Shown here: piece by piece, positions 55,838 through 64,000 of the stretch
How positions within the stretch are numbered: position 1 is the first letter of the stretch
How the letters are laid out: every line of letters starts with the position of its first letter
Source of the DNA: Methylorubrum suomiense
GTDB taxonomy: Bacteria; Pseudomonadota; Alphaproteobacteria; Rhizobiales; Beijerinckiaceae
Direction: 5' to 3'
Length of the DNA stretch: 64,000 nt
Assembly: GCF_022179765.1 (NCBI RefSeq)
Contig: NZ_BPRE01000011.1
Span: 108,246-172,245, forward strand
Translations under genes and position numbers: made by a program
Notes under the pieces: model-generated
The model's database searches: none
Seen by the model: only the letters and a program-made list of their open reading frames with translations
Told to the model about the DNA's origin: nothing

Positions 55838-58800
55838 CTACCATTCCCATTCGGCGCCGACCCCCACCGCCGTCCGCCCATCGCTCCCGGCCTCGCCGTT
55901 GAGCTTGATCCGGCGGGTGACGTCGTAGTTGATCGTCGCGGCAGTGTCGGCGGGCTTGGCACCGGCCTTCACGCCGACGCTGATGCGGTCGTTGATGTAG
56001 CGCGAGGCGCCGACCGCCGGTCCGCCGCTCGCCCCCGTCGAGACATCGAGACTGTCGAGCCCCAGGCTCTTTCGGGCGGATTCGAACACGTCCGGCCCGC
56101 CCGCACCGCCGGAGAGCTGCGCCACGGCCTGGGCCAGTTGCAGAGCCTGGAACGGCGAGAGGCCGCCCGCCGCCTTCTTGAACAGGATGCGCGAGAGCAC
56201 CTCGTCCTGAGGCAGGCTCGGATCCGAGGAGAGGGCGAAGACCGGCTGTGAGGCCGGGCCGTTCACCGCGACGCGGGCGGTGACGTCGCCGGCCTTGGTC
56301 TCGGCGATGAAGTCCAGATCGGGTTGCGCGAGATCGCCCGCAAAGGTGATCCGGCCGCGAGTGAAGTCGAGCCGCTGGCCGATCAGGCTCAGGCGTCCGC
56401 GACGCATCTCGAAATCGCCGTTGGCGCGCGGAGCGCGGGAGGAGCCGGTGACGCGCAGTTCGCCGCCGAGTTCGGCGTCGATGCCGCGTCCGCGGACGAA
56501 GATGCGGTTCGGCGCATTCACGGTCACGTCCAGGCTGGCATCGAAGGGCGCGGTCGTCTTCTTGCGGCTGAGGGCCGCGATCTGTGCCTTGCGCTCGCCG
56601 CGCTGCGCGAGGCGCTCACGCACCGCCGGCGGGGTGTTGACGTGCCGGATGCCGGGCAGAGGCTGCACGGTGGCGGGAAGGCGATCGGGCACGGACACGT
56701 CGATCGAGACGACGTCGACCCGTCCCGAGATCTTCGGTGTCCGGGCGAGCGGGCCGGACAGCGCGAGGTTGAGGCTCGTCACCGCCGTCATCAGGGGGCT
56801 CGACACCAGTTCGGCCCGGTCTGCCGTGATCCGGAGCGCGCCGGGGAAGCCGGAGGCGGGTTCGACCGCGACCCGGCCGTCGATGGCGATGCGCCCGCCA
56901 TTGCGGGTGGCGGCGGTGAGCCGCTCGATCTGGATCGCGTCGCCGCGACCGGTGATGCGGCCTTGAATGTCGGTGAGGCGGATGCCGTTCAGTGGATCGG
57001 TCAGGCTGCCGCCCGACAAGGTCGCCGAACCCTCGACACGGGGCGCCGCGAGGGAGCCGGTGACGCCCGCATCCAAGGCCACACGGCCAGCCACGCGCTG
57101 GCCGCCGGTGCTGAGAAGAGAATTCGCGAGGGCAGCGTCGAGGGTGCCGCGCGCCTTCAGATTGAGTGCGCCGCCCGCCTCCACGGGGATCGCGCCGGCC
57201 ACGGTGACCTCGGCGCCACGGCCGGCGGAGATGCGCCCGTCGATGCTGGCAGCGCCGTCGGACAGCGTCCCGCTCGCCCGCGCATCGATCGGTGGCAGGC
57301 CGGCCCTGCGGGTCTCCGGCGTCACGAGCTTCGCGACGCTGAGGGCGTAGCGGCCCTCGGGGCGGGAAGCGGTGCCCTGCAGATCCGCCTCACCGTCCAC
57401 CGTGCCGGACAACGCTAGGCTCGGGGAGGCGATGCGGGCGAGCGCGAGTGGAAGGGCGCGAATGCCGAATTTGAGATCGAGGGATTCGCCGGCCCGTCCC
57501 TGGACACTGACCCGGCCGGAGCCGGCGGCGATCACAAGATTCTCGATCAGCGCCGAGCCGTCGTCGAGGGTGATCGCGGCGGGACCGGCCAAAGCAAGGC
57601 GGTCGCTGCCGCGCTGGGCCGAGAAGCGGACGATCTCGATGCGGGTGCGCTCCGCCGGAAGAAGCCGGGCCGCGCCGTCGAGGGCGAAGCCGCGGGCCTG
57701 GGCGGTGAGGACGAGGTCGCTTGCCTGGCTCGTGCCCGTGGCGGTGAGCCGCACCGTGTCGATCGTCTGCCCAGCGGCAACGACCCGGTCGAGGCTCGCC
57801 CGGCCGTCGAGGGCGGGATGCGCCCGCAGATCGCGTCCGACCAGATCGGCATCGAGCTTCGCGAGGCCGAAATGGTCGTAGCGGAGATGCGCGCCGGTCG
57901 CCCGGATCGTGGCGTCCTGCCTTCCGCCGTCGCGGGTCAGCGTCACCGCGGCATCGAGCGACCCGCCCATCTGCCCGAGCGCCAGCGCCGAGAGATCGGC
58001 GAGGTCGCCCGCTCGGACGGTCAGGGCGCCCTCACTGAGCAGGGAGCGGGGATCCACCACCGCGCGGCCGTCGATGGCCACCGAGCCGAGGGCGAAGGCA
58101 AGACGGTCGAGGGCGTAATCGGTCTTCGAGGGGCGCGCGATATGCGCGTCGGCCTTGAGCGCCTTGCCGGCGACATCGCCGGTGAGCCGCAGGGTGCCGT
58201 CGAGGGCGCCGGTCAGATCGGAGAGCGTCGCGTCGAGCCGGAGGTCCCGGATCGGCTTTCCGTCCGCGCGGGCATCGGGGGCACGGAGCGCGGCGGTGAG
58301 GTCGGGTTTCCGCAGCGAGCCGGTGAGACGGGCATCGGCGCTCGCGGCGCCGGCCAAACGCTCATCGAAGGCCGAGAGGTCTTTGAGGTCGAGGCGGCCG
58401 GTCACGTCGGCGCTTCGCGCGGTCGCCTGCCCCTGGAGCGTGGCGACGAGTTCCGCGCCCTCGAACAGCAGGCGGTCGAAGCCGTATCCGTCGTAGGTCT
58501 GAAAGACACGGCCCCTGAGGGTGGGCGTCCGTCCGACCAGGCGGTCCGCGATCTCGTGGCCGAGCACCAAGCCACCGCCGCGCAGGTCGAGATCGGCAGC
58601 GAGCGCCTTGCGGGCCGGATCGCCGCTCACCGTCGCCTTCGCCTCGAGATGTCCGGCCAGCGTCCGGCCGGCGACGCCGGAGAAGGCACCGATATCGGCA
58701 AGCGCCACCTGCAGCGTGCCCGCCAGCGTGTTCTGCCCGACCCTGCCGACATAGGAGAGGCGAGCGGTGTCGGCGTCGAGGGTGAGGTCGGCGACATCCA

Positions 58801-60244
58801 CGACCCCGTCCGATCCCGCATCCGCCCGCAGCGTGAGCTTCGCCCGCTCGCCAACGGCCCGGCGCAGGGCCGGATCGGCCAGGGAGAGACCCTCCATGGT
58901 GCCGTCGGCGCGGATCGCAAAGCGACGGGCTGCGGCGGTGCCGTTCGGCTCGACGAAGAGCAGGGCCTCGACGCGGTCGAGGGACGACGCGCTGGTACGC
59001 AGGCCCGATGCCTGCAGGGCCCCCTTCACCTGCGGCGCGGCGAGCGGCCCCTTCAGGCTGCCGTCGAAGATCAGCGTCCGCAACTCGGTCTCGGCCGCCT
59101 TGGTCACGCCGTCCTCGGTCGGCAATGCCCGAGCCTCGACGCGAAAATCGGCGACGCGGTCGGCGCCGAGACTGCCCCCGATGCCGAGGCGGGCGGTACG
59201 CGAGGTCAGATCCAGCCGGTCGATGCGGAAGGCGCCGGAATCGGAGAACGCCATGCCGCCGTCGAGCTTGGTCGTCCCGGAGAAGATCGCGGCCAGGGGG
59301 CCCGGCACGAGGCCCTCGATCCGTGAGGCGAGGTCGAGGCTCAGCCGCCGATCCGTGCCGATGCGCGAAAGCCGGGCTCCGCCCTTGGCACCGATGTCGG
59401 GGCCGGCGTCAAAGTCGAGCCTTGCATTGAAGGCGTCGAGCGTGCCGCGCCCTTCGAGGTTGAAGACGATGGGCGGCGTTCCGGGAAGGTTCGCCGCCTT
59501 GGACAGGAGCCCGCCTTCGGGTTCCGTCAGCGCCGCCTTCACTTCCAGCTTCTCGCCCTTCGGCACGAACAGGAGCCGGGCATCGAACAGGCCGGCGGCG
59601 TCGAGGCGCCGGGCCACCACGGCGAGGTCGAGGCCCTCGGACGGGTTACCGAGCTTGACCTTGCCATCGGCCGAGAGCCGCGCGGGCTGCCCGGCGATGC
59701 CCTCGCCGAGAAGCAGTTCGGCGAGTTTGAACGCTTTGATCTCCACCTTGACCGGGAGATCGGGCAGCAGGGAGCCGTCCGGCGGCTCGGCCTCGGCGGG
59801 CGGCGGACCGGACACCGGCTTGCGCAGGATTTCGAGCCGACCGATTTCGAGGCTATCCACCTCCAGCCGTCCCGACAAAAGGGCGAGGCGGCGCCATGCG
59901 AGGCGGGCGCGGTCGAGCTTCAGCCAGGGACCGTCGGCATCGCTGATAACGACATCGCGGATGGTCGCATCCGAGGACAGAGCGCCGTCGACGGCGCCGA
60001 TCGAGACCTGGGAAGCGTCGCTCGACAGGGCCTTCGAGAGGATGCCGCCCAGGACGGTCTTCTCACCGTCGGCAGCGCGCAGGAAATCGGTTGGCGTCAG
60101 GGCGGCGGCAAGGAGCAGGACCAGCGCGGCGAGTGCCGCGAAGGCCCCTCGTTCCTTTCCGCCGAGGCTTCTGCTCGCGCCGCGGGCACCCTCCCCCGCA
60201 AATTGGGAAGAGTTCTGGCCGCATGCCCTGCCAAGAAATCCCAT
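55838..60244 (-). CDS. tamB: Translocation and assembly module subunit TamB
   Basis: 1468 aa. Single N-terminal helix (about 33-52: FAALAALVLLLAAALTPTDF), then a very long beta-rich region of repeated SLEIGRLEI/GxGxLDA-type strands and a C-terminal DUF490 domain ending GVGAEWEW. TamB spans the periplasm as a beta-taco and, with TamA, helps insert outer-membrane proteins; TamB/AsmA-like proteins also carry phospholipids. The start ATG follows the tamA TGA with no gap, so translation is coupled. Length is normal for alphaproteobacteria. Confidence 0.95.
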   Translation of the reverse strand: MGFLGRACGQNSSQFAGEGARGASRSLGGKERGAFAALAALVLLLAAALTPTDFLRAADGEKTVLGGILSKALSSDASQVSIGAVDGALSSDATIRDVVISDADGPWLKLDRARLAWRRLALLSGRLEVDSLEIGRLEILRKPVSGPPPAEAEPPDGSLLPDLPVKVEIKAFKLAELLLGEGIAGQPARLSADGKVKLGNPSEGLDLAVVARRLDAAGLFDARLLFVPKGEKLEVKAALTEPEGGLLSKAANLPGTPPIVFNLEGRGTLDAFNARLDFDAGPDIGAKGGARLSRIGTDRRLSLDLASRIEGLVPGPLAAIFSGTTKLDGGMAFSDSGAFRIDRLDLTSRTARLGIGGSLGADRVADFRVEARALPTEDGVTKAAETELRTLIFDGSLKGPLAAPQVKGALQASGLRTSASSLDRVEALLFVEPNGTAAARRFAIRADGTMEGLSLADPALRRAVGERAKLTLRADAGSDGVVDVADLTLDADTARLSYVGRVGQNTLAGTLQVALADIGAFSGVAGRTLAGHLEAKATVSGDPARKALAADLDLRGGGLVLGHEIADRLVGRTPTLRGRVFQTYDGYGFDRLLFEGAELVATLQGQATARSADVTGRLDLKDLSAFDERLAGAASADARLTGSLRKPDLTAALRAPDARADGKPIRDLRLDATLSDLTGALDGTLRLTGDVAGKALKADAHIARPSKTDYALDRLAFALGSVAIDGRAVVDPRSLLSEGALTVRAGDLADLSALALGQMGGSLDAAVTLTRDGGRQDATIRATGAHLRYDHFGLAKLDADLVGRDLRAHPALDGRASLDRVVAAGQTIDTVRLTATGTSQASDLVLTAQARGFALDGAARLLPAERTRIEIVRFSAQRGSDRLALAGPAAITLDDGSALIENLVIAAGSGRVSVQGRAGESLDLKFGIRALPLALARIASPSLALSGTVDGEADLQGTASRPEGRYALSVAKLVTPETRRAGLPPIDARASGTLSDGAASIDGRISAGRGAEVTVAGAIPVEAGGALNLKARGTLDAALANSLLSTGGQRVAGRVALDAGVTGSLAAPRVEGSATLSGGSLTDPLNGIRLTDIQGRITGRGDAIQIERLTAATRNGGRIAIDGRVAVEPASGFPGALRITADRAELVSSPLMTAVTSLNLALSGPLARTPKISGRVDVVSIDVSVPDRLPATVQPLPGIRHVNTPPAVRERLAQRGERKAQIAALSRKKTTAPFDASLDVTVNAPNRIFVRGRGIDAELGGELRVTGSSRAPRANGDFEMRRGRLSLIGQRLDFTRGRITFAGDLAQPDLDFIAETKAGDVTARVAVNGPASQPVFALSSDPSLPQDEVLSRILFKKAAGGLSPFQALQLAQAVAQLSGGAGGPDVFESARKSLGLDSLDVSTGASGGPAVGASRYINDRISVGVKAGAKPADTAATINYDVTRRIKLNGEAGSDGRTAVGVGAEWEW

Positions 60245-62230
60245 TCAGAAAGCCTGTCCGAGACTGATGTACAGGGCGACCGGACGCTCGTGGTATCCCT
60301 TGATCCGGTCGAGCGGGAAGGCGACGTCCACGCGGATCGGGCCGATGCCGGTATAGTACCGGAGCCCGAGGCCGACCGCCTTGCGGATACGCTCATCAAA
60401 ATCCGGCAGGGTCGAGGCGAAGGCGGTCCCGGCATCGAAGAACGGGACGATGCCGATGGTATCGGTCACCTTGATGCGCGCTTCGATCGAGGCTTCCAAC
60501 AGGCTGCGTCCACCGATCGGCAGGTTGAACGGTCCGCGTGGCCCCAGGGTGCGGAAGGCGAAGCCGCGCACCGAGCCGCCACCGCCCGCGAAGAAGCGGA
60601 AATTGTCGGGGATCTCGTCGAGGCGGGCGCCGGAGACCGAGCCGAAGCCGAGGCGTCCGGCCAGAATGTAATTCGCGTCCTCGTCGAGCGCGTAATAGGT
60701 CGAGCCCTGCGCCTTCGCGACGAAGATGCCCGGATCCGAGCCGAGGAAGCCTGGATAGGGCGCGGCCGAGGCTTGGAAGCGGAAACCCTGCGTCGGGTCG
60801 AGCAAATTGTCGGTCGAATCGTAGGTGACCGAGACCGGCACGCCGATGAGCCGGTAATTCACAGTGCCGAGCGCGTCCTTCGAGCGGCCGACCTGCCCGT
60901 CGACCCCGATCTGCGCCGAGAACGTGTCGGAGAAGCGATGGCGGACGGCCACCGAGGCGCCCGCGGCATCGACGAAGTAGCTCTGCTGGACTTCGCGGGT
61001 CACGAAGGCATTGGCGAGCAGGTCGTTGCGGCTGCCCCAGAGTGCCGGCTTGACGAACGTCGCCGAGAGGCGCCCGCCCAGACCCGTGGTGTCGATGCCG
61101 GCCGCCTTGCGCTGTTGGGCGAACGGATCGTAGCCGAGGCCGAGATAATAGATATCGGCGTCGAGCCTCAGGGTCTCCGCGCCGCCGAAGAGGTTGCGGT
61201 TGGCGTAATAGGCGCGGATTCCCGGCCCATCGACGGTGGAGTACCGGGCCGAGACCCCGATGAGATTGCGCTCGCGCTCGCTGACCTCGACGAAGATCGG
61301 CAGATTGCCTTGCGGGTCGAGACTTTCGCCCTCACGCACGCGGATCGCGCCGAGCCCCTCGATGCGAGCGACCGAACGCCGGATGTCGGCCACGGCCTTC
61401 GGCGAGTAGGGATCGCCCGGTTCGGTATAGATGAAGGAGCGGATGACGGAGGGGTCGATCCCCTCCGGCGCGCTCACGGCCACCTCGCCGAGGCCCGCCT
61501 TCGGTCCCGGATCGATGGTGAAGGTCACGTCCATGACGTGGGCGGCGTCGTCCACCACCGGATCGCGGGAGACCGCCTTGGCGAAGGGATGGCCCAGCGC
61601 CCGGAAGCGGTCGACGATCCTGGCCTCGCGGGCCAGCACGGTGGCCGAGCGAGCCGGCACGTCGTCGCCGGGGCGAACGAAGCGCTCGGGCAGCAGTTCG
61701 GCCGGGAAGGGCCGCCCCCGTGGGTCGAGGGCGCGCACGGATCGTACGGTGTAGGCGGGGCCGAGGTCGACAGCGATCTTGACCGGCACCAATGCTCGGG
61801 CGCGCGAGCCCTCCGCGGCGCGGGCGGCGGCGGCCAACGAGGCATCGCCCGTCACCGGGACGCCGTCGATCCGGATCGAGACGGTGCCCTGATAATAGCC
61901 GTATCCGGATAGGACGTCGGTGAGCCGCCGCAGGTCCGCTTCGGCCCGACGCACCAAGCCTTCCCCGTCCGGCGGAGCTTCCTGACGCAGACGGTACAGG
62001 GTCGAGGTGTCCTGCAGGGCGGTCAGGACATCGGAATCGTCGGTCCCGGTGATGCGCACGCTGTAGGGCAGAGCCGACGGTGTCGGTGTGGGGGGCTCCT
62101 CTTCCGAGCCGAACAGGCCGAACAGATCAAACGCGGCGGCGGGCTGCGGCAAGCCTGCCGCCATCACGGCCGAGAGGAAGACGCCACCGATGACGGGTGA
62201 ACGCAGCGAGCCATACTTCCGGACGGTCAT
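60245..62230 (-). CDS. tamA: Translocation and assembly module subunit TamA (Omp85 family)
   Basis: 661 aa. Signal peptide ending LPQPAAA; POTRA domains (about 55-290); 16-stranded barrel with the Omp85 lid-lock motif VRGF in GGGGSVRGFAFRTLGPRG and FDAGTAF, and a final Phe (ISLGQAF). Pairs with TamB, which follows directly. Start ATG 62230 (MTVRKYGSLRSP) chosen because the signal peptide fits; the upstream 18 codons lack signal-like character. Confidence 0.95.
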   Translation of the reverse strand: MTVRKYGSLRSPVIGGVFLSAVMAAGLPQPAAAFDLFGLFGSEEEPPTPTPSALPYSVRITGTDDSDVLTALQDTSTLYRLRQEAPPDGEGLVRRAEADLRRLTDVLSGYGYYQGTVSIRIDGVPVTGDASLAAAARAAEGSRARALVPVKIAVDLGPAYTVRSVRALDPRGRPFPAELLPERFVRPGDDVPARSATVLAREARIVDRFRALGHPFAKAVSRDPVVDDAAHVMDVTFTIDPGPKAGLGEVAVSAPEGIDPSVIRSFIYTEPGDPYSPKAVADIRRSVARIEGLGAIRVREGESLDPQGNLPIFVEVSERERNLIGVSARYSTVDGPGIRAYYANRNLFGGAETLRLDADIYYLGLGYDPFAQQRKAAGIDTTGLGGRLSATFVKPALWGSRNDLLANAFVTREVQQSYFVDAAGASVAVRHRFSDTFSAQIGVDGQVGRSKDALGTVNYRLIGVPVSVTYDSTDNLLDPTQGFRFQASAAPYPGFLGSDPGIFVAKAQGSTYYALDEDANYILAGRLGFGSVSGARLDEIPDNFRFFAGGGGSVRGFAFRTLGPRGPFNLPIGGRSLLEASIEARIKVTDTIGIVPFFDAGTAFASTLPDFDERIRKAVGLGLRYYTGIGPIRVDVAFPLDRIKGYHERPVALYISLGQAF

Positions 62231-62383
62231 ACGATCGGGTGGGTCCGTGCTCACTGGCCGAAGGCGATGCCTCCATTCAAGCATCGAAGGGTAAACTACC
62301 TGTCGACGCCAGCCAGGGCTACCCGGTCACGCCGACCGTGCCGCTGCCTCAAGCAATGGTGAGCGCGCGGTCCACCTTGTCCC

Positions 62384-63076
62384 CTACTCGTCGTCCTCGA
62401 TCAGGGTGATCTGGGGCGGCAGCGGCAGGGTGATCGTGCAGCGCAGTCCGGTCCGCTCGTAGGCGAGGTCAGTTTCGGCCTTCAACTCGTAGCGCAGGCT
62501 TCGCTCCAGCACCTCCGAGCCGAACCCGCGCCGCGGCGGCTCCGCCGACAGGTTCTCCAGGCCGCTCTCGGTCCAGACGAAGGTGAGCCGCCCGCCCGGT
62601 GCGGGTGGAACCACCGACCATGAGATGGCGATGCGCCCCTGGGGCAGCATCAGGGCCCCGTGCTCGATGGCGTTGACGGTCAACTCGTGGATCGCCAGCG
62701 CGACGATCTCGGCGGCACCGGCGCGTAGGCGCAGGTTAGGCCCGGAGATGACGACTTGATCGCCTTCGCGGGCCAGATGCGCCTGCAACTCGTCGGCAAT
62801 CAGCGTGTGCAGGGCCACGCCTTCGGCCACGCTGCGCATCAGCGCTCCGAGGACGCGGGCAATGGCGTCGAGCCGTCCATCGAGATGGGCCGCATAGGTC
62901 TCGACGCTGTCCGAGGTCTCGGCCGAGCGCCGGATGATGGCGCGCAGCATCGCCAAGGTGTTGCGCACCTGATGGCGCTGCTCGGCGGGCAGCCCCTTCT
63001 CGTCGAGAAAACGGCGCAGACGCCGGTTCTCGGCCTCGAGTTCCGCGATGCGGGCCTCAGGAGTGTCGTGATTCAT
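62384..63076 (-). CDS. Soluble HWE-type sensor histidine kinase without sensor domain
   Basis: 230 aa. Short coiled coil (about 6-27), phosphoacceptor box EQRHQVRNTLAMLRAIIRRS with His35, and an HWE ATPase domain: IVALAIHELTVNAIEHGAL (N-box with the family His), FVWTESG (WxE) and RRGFGSEVLERSLRYEL. HWE kinases are typical of Rhizobiales and often act in general stress signalling with unusual response regulators. No PAS, GAF or membrane region is left, so input must come from a partner. It starts 49 bases after the Crp/Fnr gene on the same strand. Confidence 0.9.
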   Translation of the reverse strand: MNHDTPEARIAELEAENRRLRRFLDEKGLPAEQRHQVRNTLAMLRAIIRRSAETSDSVETYAAHLDGRLDAIARVLGALMRSVAEGVALHTLIADELQAHLAREGDQVVISGPNLRLRAGAAEIVALAIHELTVNAIEHGALMLPQGRIAISWSVVPPAPGGRLTFVWTESGLENLSAEPPRRGFGSEVLERSLRYELKAETDLAYERTGLRCTITLPLPPQITLIEDDE

Positions 63077-63125
63077 CGCTTTGCCATCCACCTCGCCCGC
63101 ATGTGGCTGGCGCTCCACCGCTGTT

Positions 63126-63866
63126 TCAACTGTCGCCGATTGCCGATGCGGACCTGTCGCGCTCGAAATGCAGGTAGGATGGATCGAAGAGGGATGCAGA
63201 GCACAAGGCCGGAAAATCCGGGATCGTGAGCTGGCGTCCGCGCAGGCGGATCAATCCGGCGGCCCGCAATTCCTTGAGGGTGCGGTTGATATGCACGGTC
63301 GAGAGACCCATCGCATCGCCGAGATCGGCCTGAGTGATCGGGAACTCGCAGCTCGTGCCGTTGGTCAGGCCGACGGCATCGAGGCGCATGAACAGCTCGC
63401 AGAACAGATGTCCGAGCCGCTCCGTCGCAAGACGCTGTCCGAGGCTGACGGTCCACTCGCGCTGGATGGCGGCTGAGACAAGCATCTCCCACCAGAAAGC
63501 CTCCTCGATCTTGCGGCTCTCCGCAGTGATCTCGCGGATCGACGGTTCCGATACCTCGGCGATCAGGCAGGATGTCAGAGTCCCCAACGAATGATCCATG
63601 TTCTTCAAGACGAAGACATGCGGATCGCACATGTCTCCGGGCAAGAAGATCGAGATCACCTGTCGCCGACCGTCCTCCAATTGCTTGTAACGGCAAGCCC
63701 AGCCTTCGAGAATCAAATTCACGTGTCGAGGCTGATCGCCATCGCGCACCACGTCCTCACGTGGGCCTAATCGGCGCGTGTTCTGGACGACACGATCCAG
63801 CGCCTGCCTTTCCTCCGAGGAAAGACGGACGAAATTCTCCAGCTTGCGGACGAGAGGATTGACCAC
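63126..63866 (-). CDS. Crp/Fnr-family transcriptional regulator
   Basis: 246 aa. N-terminal cyclic-nucleotide-binding-like beta-roll (about 15-130: VRDGDQPRHVNLILEGWACR, GRRQVISIFLPGDMCDPHVF), dimer helix, and C-terminal Crp HTH (about 170-225: FPITQADLGDAMGLSTVHIN followed by RTLKELRAAGLIRL). No Fe-S Cys cluster, so not a true FNR. First gene of a two-gene unit with the HWE kinase; regulator and kinase likely act in one pathway. Confidence 0.92.
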   Translation of the reverse strand: MVNPLVRKLENFVRLSSEERQALDRVVQNTRRLGPREDVVRDGDQPRHVNLILEGWACRYKQLEDGRRQVISIFLPGDMCDPHVFVLKNMDHSLGTLTSCLIAEVSEPSIREITAESRKIEEAFWWEMLVSAAIQREWTVSLGQRLATERLGHLFCELFMRLDAVGLTNGTSCEFPITQADLGDAMGLSTVHINRTLKELRAAGLIRLRGRQLTIPDFPALCSASLFDPSYLHFERDRSASAIGDS

Positions 63867-64000
63867 GGAGCTTCCTTACGAATTCGCGGTGACCTTGCCC
63901 CCTGTTTGCCCCCGTTCATAACCAGAGTCCGTTCTGGTTCTGGTCCTGTTTGGACCGGGTTGCAAACGCGTTCGGGGTGAGCCCACCGAGGCTCGTGTGA
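63867..64000. other. Window end, upstream of the Crp/Fnr gene
   Basis: 134 bases, probably the promoter region of the Crp/Fnr-HWE unit. Holds an imperfect repeat of CCAGAGTCCGTTCTGG (63920-63935). No gene start seen before the edge. Confidence 0.4.

Noticed and set aside
60203..61912. A 569-codon plus-strand frame over tamA
   Set aside because: Antisense shadow of a clear Omp85 protein.

Overview
This is GC-rich chromosomal DNA from an alphaproteobacterium. Gene content, order and protein style point to the Rhizobiales, most likely Methylobacterium/Methylorubrum or a close relative; that assignment is my inference from recognised proteins, not a database result. Typical markers are a MucR/Ros regulator, an HWE-type histidine kinase, DUF2865 and DUF2380/3280 proteins, a CreA protein, a ruvB-ybgC-tolQRAB order and a tamA-tamB pair. 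About 54 genes are recognisable. I see no rRNA, tRNA, CRISPR array, transposase or prophage.

Region by region. 1-3.7 kb: end of rplS, a degraded gene remnant, an MltB-type lytic transglycosylase, rpsD and a LOG-family hydrolase. 3.9-11.1 kb: an Ig/LysM envelope protein, an Atm1-type ABC exporter, the phospholipid pair psd-pssA and cysS. 11.4-16.1 kb: small secreted or envelope proteins (CreA, DUF2865) and a very low-complexity OmpA-family protein. 16.2-20.1 kb: a two-gene unit of an MFS transporter (YnfM-like) and a methyltransferase (YafE-like), then a cupin and gltX. 20.3-31.4 kb: a soluble chemoreceptor fused to a substrate-binding domain, and an aae-type efflux operon (DUF4345, FUSC, DUF1656, HlyD) that is interrupted by an AT-richer iron-uptake unit (FecI sigma factor, FecR anti-sigma factor, TonB-dependent receptor). 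31.6-33.1 kb: a GST and a DUF2380/3280 protein. 33.6-43.5 kb: the Tol envelope machine (ybgC, tolQ, tolR, tolA, tolB), a DUF4142 protein, a metallophosphoesterase, ruvB and an L,D-transpeptidase. 43.7-48.3 kb: Dps, a PatZ-type protein acetyltransferase, a tiny HTH protein and a class II aldolase. 48.3-52 kb: an 800-base gene-free leader with three perfect 15-bp palindromes, mucR, a membrane-anchored Mrr-type nuclease and a PepSY protein. 52-64 kb: PBP1A, a membrane class III cyclase, tamB-tamA, an HWE kinase and a Crp/Fnr regulator.

The dominant theme is the cell envelope: peptidoglycan synthesis and remodelling (PBP1A, L,D-transpeptidase, lytic transglycosylase, LysM protein), outer-membrane assembly and integrity (TamAB, Tol, OmpA-like), phospholipid synthesis, and efflux or iron uptake. 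The observations most worth following are the cytosolic receptor that joins a chemotaxis signalling domain to a periplasmic-type binding domain, the Fec-type unit splitting an efflux operon, and the palindrome-rich region before mucR. I did not find a clearly new multi-gene defence or metabolic system.
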